Counted from the stretch's first letter, positions 37,000 to 49,297 are shown. The stretch: 64,000 bases of DNA from Solea solea (GCF_958295425.1 NC_081141.1:25550365-25614364); one strand, 5' to 3'. Translations and numbers: made by a program. The notes: generated from the letters alone by a model not told the origin.

Positions 37000-38248
37000 G
37001 TGAGACACACACGTGGGAGCACAAACACAGTCAGGCACAACCGTTGTCATCTCTCTACTCTAACCCCTTCTCGCTTCTCACTCTTAACACACAGACAAAG
37101 ACACACACTCGTACACATGCACACACTGGAGACAAGGCACTCAGTCAAGGACAGGGTGGAGGACATGATGAGATGGCTTTTTAATTAGCTAGCACACACC
37201 GGGCCCATCTTGCTGCCCCTTACCCCTTCCACTTTTATGACTTCGAGATTGAATTTTTATACTATTTGGGGATGAACAGCCACCAAATAGGCCACACAGT
37301 GTTCTATCATTCCTGACAGCAATCCACGGCTGTCTTCCATTTGGCCGAGCCCTGAATGACCCTGACTTTCAAATGTCTACTCAAATTTATTACGCAGAAT
37401 ATTAGGCCTGGACTTGAATTTTAAGCTATAACTCAAAATATTTGTTGTACAGAGAGTAAAAAAAAAAGTGTGAGGCCGAGTGTAAATTTAAGGATGTGAA
37501 AAGCAAGTTAAATTATTGTCTAAGAACCTGTGAAAAAAAATGACAACTGTGAAGTAAAGACTCAAAACGTTCAAAGAATGGAATGCAATACAGTGCCTGC
37601 TCAAACCTATGTGGGTTTGATTCCTCCAGGTGCCTCCAGTGTTTCACAGCTACATTTTAACACTTAGCTTTTTCTATCATTAAAATTTGGCAACGTGGTC
37701 ACACAATTTTCTGTGGGGTGACAAAGTCAGAAGAGATATATTTCATCACAAGTTTTGAATGGCTAAGTTTTAGGAGCCAAACACCTGTATTATAGCAGAT
37801 TTTGTTTGCTTCCACTTTGACTTGTTGCCGGCCAGTGACGGCTCCTATTTCCCCTTATCGAATGAACACACCACTCTATCTCTAGCTTTCTCTATTCTCT
37901 GCCCCACTGTCTGCACCCTATATGTGCTCTACATCAGTCTCTCAAATCCGAGACTCTGTTATAGGCTAACTCAGGACATTTGGATGATACACTTCAGAAT
38001 ATCTGGCAATATAACCAGAGCACTAATTTAAAACAGAGCACCGTTATTCTAAATTACTGGCTCAAATGGTGCAAGAAATTATCTATTTTTCTTTGTAATT
38101 CTAGATCATTGACCTTGAATGACAGCAATTTGTCGAGTGTGGAGTAGACACTAGAGACAGCGCGAGATAGACTGCCACATTATACCAAAACTGATCTGCT
38201 GTACCATCATACTCACCCCATCTGCTGTTATTCCACCTCCTGCAACAG
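37000..38248 (+). other. edil3 intron between discoidin-1 exons 2 and 3
   Basis: This is a 1249-base phase 0 intron running from GTGAGA to AACAG. The first 150 bases are CA-rich and keep an open frame by chance. Nothing else was recognised. Confidence 0.92.
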
Positions 38249-38393
38249 ATTTTCAGAGGCAACGTTGATAACAACACTCCATCAGCCAACTCCTTCACCC
38301 CTCCCATTGAAGCCCAGTATGTGCGCATGTACCCCCAAGTCTGCAGGAGGCACTGTACCCTACGCATGGAGCTGCTCGGTTGCGAGCTAACAG
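38249..38393 (+). CDS. edil3: edil3 exon: discoidin domain 1, last part
   Basis: Forty-eight codons plus one base, [16 protein letters not shown] through MELLGCELT, finish discoidin domain 1. The [17 protein letters not shown] block carries the extra VCRRHC cysteine pair of EDIL3 domain 1 and the terminal Cys. The exon is shorter than 60 codons, so a simple ORF search misses it. The acceptor is ACCTCCTGCAACAG and the donor ACAG|GTGCGT. Entry is phase 0 and exit is phase 1; the last G joins GT of the next exon to give Gly. The first residue is Ile where EDIL3 usually has Val, and the NNTPS stretch has Ser where human EDIL3 has Tyr. A second CAG lies at 38254-38256; using it would remove eight bases and break the frame, so 38249 is preferred. 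Confidence 0.95.
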
Positions 38394-39375
38394 GTGCGTG
38401 AGCTGGGATTATTTCATCCAACTTAATCCAACGGTGTACAAATAGTTGTGCGGTTGTAATAAACCTACATGTGACAAAGTCTAGCTTTGTTGTTGTCTCT
38501 GCAGATGCAAAATTATGATTCTATGTCACATTCTGTGACCTTTGGCATTTTGAATGCAATAGTGTGATTGAGAGATTGTCCTATATTAGCAGTCGAAGTT
38601 CCTGTGTCTTAACCCTTTAACACCTAAGCCTCAAAATGTCTGTCTGCACTTTTTTTTGCTTATTTTAACCAGAAAAAGGGCCAGAAAATGTGCTGTGAGT
38701 AAGTGCTTTTGTCCAGAATAACTTTCAATATCCTGCAGTTATTTACAATTTACTGCATGTTAAAATAGTGTATTAACAATTCAAAATGAAGATTTATTTA
38801 AAAACAACACTGTAGTTGGACATGAACACCAGATTCTGCATGTTAAATTTGAAATTTAAACGCATAAAACACATTAAAAATAACATTTGTTTGAGTCTTT
38901 GTCTCAATGTCCAAAAACCTGGTGCCCTCTGGTGACTAAGACTCTGATTTGCCGGCTTCCTGAAACAACACGAGGGAATTTACCATAATAATCACATGTT
39001 TGCTTTGATGTGTAACTTCTCAGCTTTCAGAAACCGTTGGAATTTTTCTGATAGCGCTTGGTGTTGAAGGGTTTTAAACTCATATAATATGTGAATTTAT
39101 TGCCGTAGTGTGTCTTGATTAAACCTGGTATAATAGACATTATCTGCTGCCACCATTGACAATGACATTTTGAAAGAGCCAGGGTATTGCTGTCGCTTCT
39201 GAAAAACAATTGTCTGTTATATTAATACCGCATATCTGGTTCATATTCTCATAATGACATTGAGAAATAACTCCAAATTTAATGGTGGCTTTTTGCACAG
39301 CACTGTGCTTTCTTCATTTGTTGGGGTTTGTATTTTCACCGCCGTTTGTAAACTATTTGTTTTCATGGCTCCTAG
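38394..39375 (+). other. edil3 intron between the two discoidin domains
   Basis: This is a 982-base phase 1 intron from GTGCGT to CCTAG. Nearly half of it is one MITE (38613-39071), an inverted relative of the element at 16762. The intron separates the two duplicated discoidin domains. Confidence 0.93.
38613..39071 (-). mobile_element. TTAA-flanked (piggyBac-like) MITE, family 1, inverted copy
   Basis: It is preceded by TTAA, starts CCCTTTAACACC and ends GGTGTTGAAGGG followed by TTTTAA. Its complement aligns along 16762-17299, including CTTTCAGAAACCGTTGG and GGGCCAGAAAATGTGCTGTG, but lacks about 65 bases near one end. It sits in the 982-base intron between the two discoidin domains. Confidence 0.7.
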
Positions 39376-39560
39376 GTTGTTCAGAGCCACTGGGAATGAA
39401 GTCCGGCCATATCCAGGACTACCAGGTCACGGCCTCCAGCATCTTCAGGACGCTCAACATGGACATGTTCACCTGGGAACCAGGGAAAGCCCGTTTAGAC
39501 AAACAAGGCAAGGTCAACGCTTGGACGGCTGGACACAGTGACCAGTCACAGTGGCTACAG
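39376..39560 (+). CDS. edil3: edil3 exon: discoidin domain 2, first part
   Basis: The split Gly codon (G|GT) is followed by 61 codons, [16 protein letters not shown] through HSDQSQWLQ. This is the first third of discoidin domain 2. [18 protein letters not shown] is the spike region that mediates phosphatidylserine and glycosaminoglycan contact in this domain family, and KVNAWT is the shared core motif, also found as LVNAWT in domain 1. The sequence is almost identical to human EDIL3; one visible change is Gly in WEPGKA where human has Arg. The acceptor is TTTTCATGGCTCCTAG and the donor CAG|GTAAGA. Phase in is 1 and phase out is 0, as for the equivalent exon of domain 1. The preceding intron is only 982 bases. 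Confidence 0.97.
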
Positions 39561-40950
39561 GTAAGATGTCGACTGATCTACATCAGAGATGCTGTGGCTA
39601 ATGTGTAGATTAGAGTCGTGTATTAGTAGATAAAAGAACAACAGATAGCCTTGTTCTTGCAGGTTGCTGACTTTTCCACCAAGGATTAGCTTGTATTTCC
39701 CTGGAATAGTGATTGTGTACAAGAGTCAGAAATTACAGGAGCCTTTAATGCCCCTGAAAATAGATAGTTAACTTTTGCAAAGACTGAGTTGAAAATCATT
39801 GTGTAAAAGAAAAGAAGAAAGCAATATTTGTTTAAGAGTTATTTGATATTGGTCTGTCATGCAACATAACTTGGTATATAATCATTTTCTAGGGCTTAGA
39901 ATCCATCCTGATCCTCCCTTATGTCCTTTAAATTGTTATATTCGTGCCATTGGCATAAAACTTTATTCCAAATGGTATTAAAGAGGTCTTAAATAGTTTG
40001 AGTTTAATTTGATTTGTACAATACCTTGGCAGGGTTTTGCAACATTTGATAAAACTGCTCTGATAATGATCCAAAATACCCGTGAAAAATATTTCACAGG
40101 GGCAAAAAAAAAGCCTCTGTTATAAAGAAGTTACATAATACATGCCAGAGGATTTAGTTATTTAATATAGGAAGATCTCAATGATGATTACAGCGTGAAT
40201 TGTGAATGAATTGATCATTTATAAAAAAAAAATGTACATCTGTTAGCACGCTCTCAGTATCATTCTCGGAATCAGTCAGTAATAGATATTCATCTTTTAT
40301 TTGTTCTCGCTGCCAGTCTTTGTGAATGCAACGCCCACGTGGCCTCGGTTGGCAGCGTCTATAGCACCGATATATCTGGCTGTAACCCAGCTGCTTTCTA
40401 TGTCTATGTAACCGGCCAAACCATTTGTTTTCATTACAGTTGCTGATGGTTGAAAATGTCTCCTGAAAGGGACAAGACATGTCCCTAAGTGAGCATTTAC
40501 TCAGCAGCCTTTTTTGCTTAACGATATGTCAGCTTAATGTAAGTTGAGGGAGTTTAACATTCGTATCAATCACGTATGCCCGCACGTAGAGGATGTTGGA
40601 TTCTATTTTTCTTTTATAATAGAAGGCAGTGGTAACACTTTTTGCTTTCAGAGTGAGAAATAACTCTTCCGGTAAAACTGATAACACTTTTCTCAGGGAG
40701 TTGAAGAGAGACATCTCCTTGTTTTCTGGTTTTTGTTTCCACACCCACCACCACCAGCAGTGACACAGCTACTGTTCTGTCGTTGGACCAACTTGGTCGG
40801 CTGTTATTAGCTCTCGGTGTCTTCAGTCAGTTATGATTTTTATCACACTGAAAGGTTTTTTGTGCTTCAGGTGGAGCTTAGCCAGGTCATATCATGGCCA
40901 AAAAGCTATGGTTGAAGGAAAACCATAGCTACATGCTGATCCGACAGGAA

Positions 40951-40966
40951 GGGGGGGGGGGGGGGG
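40951..40966 (+). repeat. G16 homopolymer
   Basis: Sixteen G in a row after GACAGGAA. Confidence 0.85.
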
Positions 40967-42077
40967 TGCTTAACAGAGCCAGCAAGACAATCAATGGATT
41001 CCACTTTAAAGGCCAATTTCTTTGCACTTGGATTTATCTGGCTTTTGAGAAGCACATGGAAATGGTTACATATGAGTCCTGTTTCACGTTTGTTGACACC
41101 ACCGTCAACAGACTAAAGGTCGGTGGTGGAAGGCTGAAGGTCATGCTGTCACATTTTTTCAACATATTTAAAGAACTCTGGGGGCAAATATGACGCAATT
41201 ACACGTTATTGAACACCATGACTCTGGAAGTGAAGGTGGGTTTCGCGACAGTAATTCCTGCAGCTTGCTGCTTGTTGGCAGAGGCGCACACAGTGGCAAG
41301 AGTGGCAATTCTTGTGATCCTCTTATGCATTTGTTAAACTCCCACACTCACTGTCCTCTTTAGGCCGGTTGCCATGGCGAATAATTGATTTTTTTTAGTG
41401 GCATTAGTGAATGACTTTATGCATTTAAGATTAATGGAATTAATCAGCCCTAATGACAAATTAAGGATTCTTATAATCAAGACAACTGCTGTGGAATGAA
41501 AGCGGTGAAAAATACTTTCACCCAATTGTCAAAGTGGATTCCTCAATGCATAGGATTAGACGAGGGAGACGGCAGTGAATGTCCATTTGTATTAGTCTTT
41601 TCCATGTTTGACAAGACATTGACTATTCTCTCTCTTCTTTTCTTTTTTTATCAATAATTAATTAGCACATTGCTTTAATAAATGATGCATCCGTCCAGAT
41701 AATCCGTCAATCCGTCATAGCAATTAAAAGCTTAAATACTGGGCGGTGGAACATTTGAATATAATAATTCAGAACCCAGAATTCAAAGATGATATTTGAG
41801 ACATTTAACTTTTACTGCAATCCCAGTTGAAAACATTTTTTACAAACATTGAACCAATTTGGGTAATTTTCACGTGTTAGTAAAAGGTTGAGATGGAGAG
41901 TGAAATTGTTTGTGCTGTAGAGCAGCAGCGGACAATTGTCACATGATGATAGGAGACAACAAGGTGACACTGACAAAGTGTATTAGCTAACTTTTATTGA
42001 GATTTTAGACATTTACCTGGTAATTGTTGGGGATTAACCCACTTTTTTTCCAGGTTTTTTAGTCTTTTTAACTAATC

Positions 42078-42116
42078 TACAGTTTGGCATTGTTCGGCTT
42101 GATTCTTGTGACAGAC
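42078..42116 (-). mobile_element. Fragment of the MITE family seen at 18904
   Basis: ACAGTTTGGCATTGTTCGGC followed by TTGATTCTTGTG is the near complement of 19562-19603. Sequence either side, to about 42250, is probably part of the same relic. Confidence 0.55.
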
Positions 42117-44837
42117 GTCTTGCTCGTGCCTCTTCCTGTGATGGCTCTCTGACCAATCAGTGGCCGTTTAGTAGTATTGCAGCTACTAAAAAGTCTAGTC
42201 AAGTCAAGTTGAGCTAGTTGAAATGCAACATAAGTTGTTGATCCAGGTGCAAAGTATTCACACAAAAAAAAATCAGCTTACCTTCTGCCTCTCTCTCTGC
42301 TTAAACACCAGCTACTGCATTCAAATTTTGAATTTTTTATTTCCTCGTTTTCTCAATGTCTGGTGCATCATCATCACTTTTCGTATTAACATAATACATT
42401 CCTTAAATATACCGCCTCTAAAGTTTCAGCGAACGAAAAACTGTGACATCGAAGCAGACAAACCCCGAGCCGAATATCTTCCTCGACTACTACCCAAGCT
42501 AAAGCTGCTCGAGCCCGGCAAGACATGAAATTACCACAATCTTTCAAGTTGTTTTCAAGAGAGGAGCTGAATCTGACAGACCGGGCTGCCAAGCATTCCA
42601 GCTGGCATAAGCTGATTAGTTAATTGTGCACATTAACATTTCCACATAGCAAACAGAAATTGCCAGGAAAAACAGTCGCTACTTCCCAATTTCACAGTTA
42701 ATGTAACATGTCCACTGCAGATAGTCTGTGCTGTTCCAGGACTGCGGCAAGTTTCAGTTTTTTTGGAGGGGTGATGATGTGGTGAGTACACCCCCCCCCC
42801 TCCGGCTATAAAGCGATAAACAAGGTTGTAATGGAGTGAGTGCATCTCTTCATCTTAATTAAGTTACTAAACACAGGCCTTTAAAACATTTTTTGTTGTT
42901 GTTAAACTTACAAAATTGGACTTCAGTTAACTTCAGACCAGCCATTTAAATCATTAAAATGCAGCCTGTAGACTCACTCCTCCTCTGCCTCCTCTCCTTT
43001 TCCTGTGGCGCAGAATAAGTAACAACCTAACATGTAATGTGCCGTTCTACAGTAGGTGCTATTTTTGCACCGAATGGCCTCGCTGAGACAACGACAATTC
43101 ATCACATCATTTGCAACTTTTCACATTTATTTTTGGCCTGCAAAGGTTACCAAACAAGTTATGAAAGCAATTCCGTTCCAGGGGATTTATTTGTTAGAGA
43201 ATGTATCTGTAAAGCTTTCACAGCCAATTATCTCCTTAAAGTGATGCATTTATGTGGTGCACGGCTGTGGCACCTTGATAATCACCCCCAGCCTCTGATC
43301 ATGCACAGTGAGCCAAAACCATTGTGTGAACACTTTGAAAGAAATGAAGAAGCCCTTCAGATCCAATCGGTGTAGGACTGAATTTAGCCACCAGTCATTG
43401 TCACACATCAGTGCACGATTTGTTGTTTCTTTTTTTTGCTGACCAGACATTTTACAGTGAATGCTTTCAAGTAGAAGTCAGGATTAATGGATACTAAAAC
43501 ATAGATTGAGATTTGCTTATAATTAAATGACTATTTTGCTCGTGTACAAAGGTAAGCAAAAACCAAAGTTTCCATTCCATTATATAGACATACTCACCCA
43601 ACAACGTCTTAAAAGAGTTGTTGAACATTCAGAAGACAACACTCAGGCTTCAGGCAAGATCAGAATTTAGCTTTTATTGAAGGCAGGGCAGTAAAAAAAA
43701 ATTACCAGATCGCAGAAACTTTCAAGTTTAAATGTACAAATGCAGAGCAGAGCCCGCACATAACAATTATCGTGAAGCACTTCTTGGGAGAGCGGAGGTC
43801 TGCGTACACAGATGCTGATGAGAGGAATTGTGGCAGCCTAGCGAGTAAGACACTGCGTGCACACGGGGAGGAAAAGTGCCTCTCTGCAGGAACTCACAGG
43901 GCCAGGGAGAAAAGCACAGTGGGAGACAAGAAAACCAAGACAAAGACAAGTGGAGAGACTTAAGTAATGTGACCTATCATAGTGATTGCTGTAATAGCGC
44001 TCACAACAGCACTCCACAGGCACCTACCAGGGTTTTTACTCAAGTGCCAGTTTACCTGCATGTATTTTTTTCCCCTCATTGCTAATATGTAACGTAATGG
44101 CATACTCGATAGGAAATGGTACTTCTCTCACAATGAATCATTACCAAGATGGCCACATAAAAGAGACGTGCTATGGCGACTTTGCTCGACCCCCACAGAC
44201 TCAAAGTATTGGCCACATGAGTTCTGATATTTCATGTTAAATCCCACTGCTTCATAAGTGTAGTTTTTTGGTCGTAGTTGGCAGTCCTTATAGAAAACTG
44301 TAGCCTATGCCAGAACTAGTTTCTTTCCTGACTTTGGCAAAATGTATTTGTCCACTATCCTACATTTGGCTGGAGCCCAGCAAGGAGATTACTTGAACAC
44401 TAAATCACACTTTCTACACCAGTGAAGAACCCTTAGCCCGTGCCCCTAAACCATGTGTGTTGAATAGAAATGTGAGAAAATTGCGTTCAGACACAAACAA
44501 ACAAAGCATTAGCTCGTGACACAGACACAACATTGTCCATGCAGAGTTTTGAACACAGCAGATTAGATCACATCACTTCTCCGCTGTGCTGCTTTCAATG
44601 TAATCTTTCACTCGCTCGAGTCCCGTAGGAGCATTAGAAATGAGCCCGCACGAGTCGAGCTCTGTGATGTTGGTGCTTGTCCTGCAGGAGCTCAGTGTGG
44701 AGGGAGATAAATAGCACAAAATATCACTTGTGTTAAAACCCTTTTTTCTTCTGACATTTGAAGAGGCACACAGCACCCACGGGCTTTCCAAAAGCAAGAG
44801 ACACATGAACTCAACTGATAATACATTCTTAATGTAC

Positions 44838-45140
44838 ACTCACAGGCCACCTTTTAACACAGATATCTAATCGTATCTAATCACATAGCAGCGAGTGAGC
44901 ATCGGAATGGGAAAGAAAAACGTGATTTAAGTGTTTGAACGTGGCGTGGTGGTTGGATTTTCATGCACAACAAGCGACAGAATGACCGCACGGGTTTGAA
45001 ATGATAAAGAAACAACACTTACTCAAATAACCACTCTTTACAACCAAGTAATACAGAAGAACTTTGCTGAATTCACACCGTGTCCATCCTTAAAGCAGAT
45101 TGGCTACAGCAGCAGAACCACTCCGGCCAATTTAACACAG
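44838..45140 (+). pseudogene. Tc1-like DNA transposon remnant
   Basis: CACAGGCCACCTTTTAACAC, CATCGGAATGGGAAAGAAAA, TTTGAACGTGGCGTGGTGG, TTTTCATGCACAAC, ACTCAAATAACCACTCTTTA and GGCTACAGCAGCAGAACCAC are recognisable parts of a Tc1/mariner-superfamily fish transposon around its N-terminal helix-turn-helix coding region. The reading frame is broken by stops and internal deletions and the catalytic DDE part is absent. Confidence 0.7.
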
Positions 45141-45356
45141 ACAAGTACAAGAAAAATAACATAAAAGTATCAATGAATGTGTGTTAGAAACCCATAAGGG
45201 CTAATATGAAGACCAAACCCAGAGGAATATACACTAGTTTGGACACTCCAGAGACATTTGTTGAGACAGTGTTAAATATAACATAATATAATAACCAATA
45301 TGTATAAAAAAACATGCTATTGTTATATATATGTGCCAAAGGATTTTTTTTTTTTA

Positions 45357-45432
45357 CACCAGGGCATTTTTTAGATCCCTTTTGTATGTGTTTTTTGTGC
45401 TTATTTTAACCAAAAAAGGGCCAGAAAATAAA
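45357..45432 (-). mobile_element. Eroded fragment of family 1 TTAA MITE
   Basis: TTTTTTGTGCTTATTTTAACC then AAAAAAGGGCCAGAAAAT matches the start of the element at 38613 (GCTTATTTTAACCAGAAAAAGGGCCAG). Confidence 0.5.
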
Positions 45433-46075
45433 TAAGGACAGGGTCATAATAAACTGCCTGCATGTGGTGGTAGATTGTGATTGACTCTGGAAAACAGGTT
45501 CACTTCCTGCCAATTCTGCCTTCCTGCGTTGTAGATTAAGTGTCTGGTGGCTGCATTTACCATAAAACGTGTATGTTTTAAACAACGTCAAAGTCAAACA
45601 GGAGCAGGTAACAGTTTGGTAAACCCTTTTCTGAATTCATTGGAAAAAAAAAGAAAGAACAGTGGAGCCCGTATGACAGTCTACGAACGAGCGCTGATGA
45701 AGTAAGTGACAGAAATGAATGACATGAGGCGCTGGAACATAAATCAGTGCTTCCCTCTGTCGAGGAAAAGGCACGGGCAGATTAAGAGGCAGAGGCAGAG
45801 CAGGAATTCATTTTGCAGAAAGCAAATGTCAAATAAATGAGCGGTGTTAATGGATTTCACTTTCTAGTCACAGCTTTTACTTTTGCTTACACCCGCCTCG
45901 CTTCTTTTTGAAACGATTGCAGATCAAACAGATGCTACATTGTGTTAGGGGGCGCCGTGTGATATCTTGCAGATATTTGCTGTTTTTTTTTTTTACCTGA
46001 CATTAGTTTGTTTATTTTGAAACCTTAAGATGCATAACTGCAATTTTTTTAGACTATTAATACTGTTTGCTACAG

Positions 46076-46368
46076 AAGAGTATTATGGCCACATGTAAAA
46101 AAAAAAAAAAAGAAGAAACAGCATGAGAAGAAAAGTAAGAATTCTGAGAAAAAGGTCAGAATTCTTTAAAAAAAATATTAAGAATTCTGAGAAAAAAAGT
46201 CAGAATTCTTTGGAAAAAAGGTAAGAATTCTGAGAAAAAAATGTCAGAATTCTGAGAAAAAGGTCAGAATTCTGAGATTAAAGTCAGAATACAGAGATTA
46301 AAGTCAGAATACAGAGATTAAAGTACAAATTCTGACCTTTTTTTTTTACATGTGGCGCTAATATCCCT
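46076..46368. mobile_element. MITE with internal EcoRI-site minisatellite
   Basis: The left end GAGTATTATGGCCACATGTA and the complement of the right end, GGATATTAGCGCCACATGTA, form an imperfect terminal inverted repeat continued by A-rich tracts. The interior 46138-46320 consists of about nine units of a 19-20 base motif around GTCAGAATTCTGAGAAAAA, several with GAATTC sites, and the last units changed to CAGAATACAGAGATTAAAG. Confidence 0.7.
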
Positions 46369-47834
46369 CCGTTGTATGCAAAGGGTGTAATTTAATGTAC
46401 TAAAGAATTTAAATGACCTCACTGTACCAGCCAGTTGCAGAGCTTGTGCGCTTGTTGTCACTTCACACAGAGCGGCGTTGTCTCATGTGGAGAACCAGGC
46501 TACAAAGAGCAATAAGAGGATGTAATGCAAGACTGATTCCTGCTCAGTGCCTGTGACCATGCATTTGTTGTAATCAAAACTGGCATTAACATTACACTGG
46601 TTTTTGCTAAGCACAGCTTCCTAATCTAATTGCCACCTCAAATGCAGCACTGCAGACAACAAACTCTCTTATTTCTTCTCACAATAGAATTAGCTGGGTG
46701 TTTGTTTCATCCCTCCACACAAAGAAGAATGCCTTTAATTTGTCCCATTGAAACGATCATCACTTCTGGAGTGTTATGTGCAGCAAAGAAGAAGTGTGTC
46801 CTTTCTAAATACAGCAGAGAAGCTGCCTCAGAGAGTGAAAAAAAAAAGCATTGTTGCATGTAAGGACTTTAGAAGGATTTTGATCTTCTGGAATAGCAAT
46901 TATAATGTCTTTATTTCAAGAACAAGATACTGGTACTTTATTGAAATTACTTGCATGGGAAAACTGGGACATTTTCAAGGGTGAGATATTGCTTCAAGGT
47001 TGATCCCTGCTCGTAGTAATACACCGTCTTTACAGGCCTGAATAGAAAGGGAGTGTACAGAGGGTATCATCATAAATCCAGCAATTATACTACAATTCTT
47101 TGTTGATCTGGTTGAAAATAGATAAAATCACTGACCCTGCAGATTGGACTATTCAAAGTTTGTTGCTCTCTCTAAATGCAGATATTAGTCTACCAGCTAC
47201 TCAGTGTTTTATCATTACTTGTCCTGCTACTCTATAATATGCCCAAAGCTGAATCAATATGAGCAGCACCTGCAGCCAAGTGTTCTTGCCGAACTAATTA
47301 AAGTTAGAGGGACAGTGTCTCCAGGTGGTTTCTATATACTGCAATCAGTGAGGAGCACTTAACCGTAAAGCCTTGGCTGTTATTCTAAAAAAAATAAAAG
47401 TGTAAAATGTATGAAACGCCAGCTTTAGCGTGCATTCTAAACGTGGCACTACAGTATAGGGCAATTGATCAAGTACTTGTTTGGTGTCAGAAAATGTTCA
47501 AACACGTTGATTGGTGTTAACACCAAACCTCGACATGCTGATGATCTCCAATGTCTTGTTTTGTCCACAAACCTTAAAGATTCAGTTTTAATGATTTTGT
47601 TGTTATATTGAGCAAAGAAAAAACTTTTCACATTTAAGAAGCTGAACAACCAGAAAGCTTGTTTTAGTTATTAAATACTACATCGTGGCCACAAAATAAG
47701 TATAACATCAGAATCATCATCAGAATACTTATACTTAATAATAACATGCACACTAATTAGTATTTCGTGCCCATGAACTAGAGTCCCTTTTTCCTCATGT
47801 CATGTCTAGGGCTCCGTAGTTCCATCTTCCATTG

Positions 47835-48355
47835 ATCCATCTTCTACCACTTTATCCTTCACATGAGGGTCGCAGGGGTGTCGTGCCAGTCAGATGGCAT
47901 AGGGCGATAGGTGGGGTCACACCCTGTAAAGAATGCCTCTAAAAAAACAAGAAAATATAACCACTATTAGGGGAAAATGACTTGTTTCAAGCAAAATTAT
48001 CTGCCAGTGCAGCAAGAAAATGGCACTTGAAAAACAACCTTGAAACAAGTCTAATTATCTTTAGTATCTAAGTCCAAAAAAAGGTGTGATTAGATAAATA
48101 CACTGAATTCAAGTCCATATTTCAAGTACATATTTTCATTTTTTGCATCGCAGGGCCACACACAGAGACAAAGAGCCATCTTACTCACACGCCTGCGGTC
48201 AATTTAGAGTGTCCAATTTACCTAATCTACAAATCTGTATGTCTTTGGACTGTGGGGGGAAACCGGAGAACCCGCAGAAAACCCACGCACACACGGGGAG
48301 AGCATGCAAACTCCATGCAGAAAGGCCTTTGTTCCAACTGGGGCTCGAACCCGGG
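47835..48355 (-). mobile_element. tRNA-derived SINE-like element (family A), interrupted
   Basis: The two halves 47835-47924 (ACCACTTTATCCTTCACATG to GGTCACACCC) and 48148-48355 (TCGCAGGGCCACAC to GGGGCTCGAACCCGGG) match the complement of the element at 5866. The right half keeps the B-box-like GGTTCGAGCCCC. The gap is filled by a MITE at 47925-48147, and about 15 bases of SINE seen in the copy at 55720 are missing at the junction. Confidence 0.8.
47925..48147. mobile_element. MITE nested in a SINE
   Basis: The ends TGTAAAGAATG and, on the complement, TGCAAAAAATG match at 9 of 11. The interior has ACTTGTTTCAAGCAAAATTA, CTGCCAGTGCAGCAAGAAAA and TTGAAACAAGTCTAATTATC, phrases of a short palindromic fish MITE. 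It has no coding capacity. Confidence 0.65.
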
Positions 48356-48530
48356 ATTATTAATCGATTACTAAATTAATCGATTAATCGGTTTGAAGCC
48401 TTTTTCATGATTTAAACAAGATTTCTGATTGTTTCACCTTCTTAAATGTTAATCACTTTGTCAACTGAATCTCCGTTGATACAAAGCCAGAACAACAGAC
48501 GCAGCCATGACTGCAAATTCCTCAGCCAGC

Positions 48531-48531
<1 letters not shown>

Positions 48532-48559
<28 letters not shown>
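48532..48559 (+). repeat. TG microsatellite
   Basis: Fourteen uninterrupted TG units. Confidence 0.9.
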
Positions 48560-48562
<3 letters not shown>

Positions 48563-49122
48563 ATGTGCCAACCCAGTCTGAGGAAGGCGAGATCAAATTT
48601 GCACCATGTCGCGTTCTACAGTGTCGATGATTTGAAGACTTGGCGAGGTTTAGAATAGGGACAAAATCACATTAAGGGGGATCGTTGCCGGATTATTATC
48701 GGTCCTCTACGGAGACGACTGTCAGATGGGGGCCCCCTATATTGGAAAATCTTAAAGCTCATTAAAGAGTCCCGTCTTGTGACAAACTGTTCAAATGAAA
48801 ATTGACGTAAATAAACAACGTCGCCTCAAAGAAAACACATTCAATTATCTTTGACAACAAGAAATCCAGGATTATCTTAGGGAGAATCTGCACTAATTTG
48901 AAAACATGGCTGATGTAAATTTCATTAAGGCTTTCATCGCCAGAGCCTCATTTTAATCCCGTCCAATATGGTTCTTTTCTTTGGCCTGTTTCATTCAATT
49001 TTCCCCCACAGCTACTATGCTGATGCAATTAACTACCAAATGAAGTTACAGAATGGACGGTAAATCCATCTGTTTTCCTTTCAGGTTGGCGTTTTTTTAT
49101 AGTCCAATCCCTCCAACTACTG

Positions 49123-49297
<175 letters not shown>

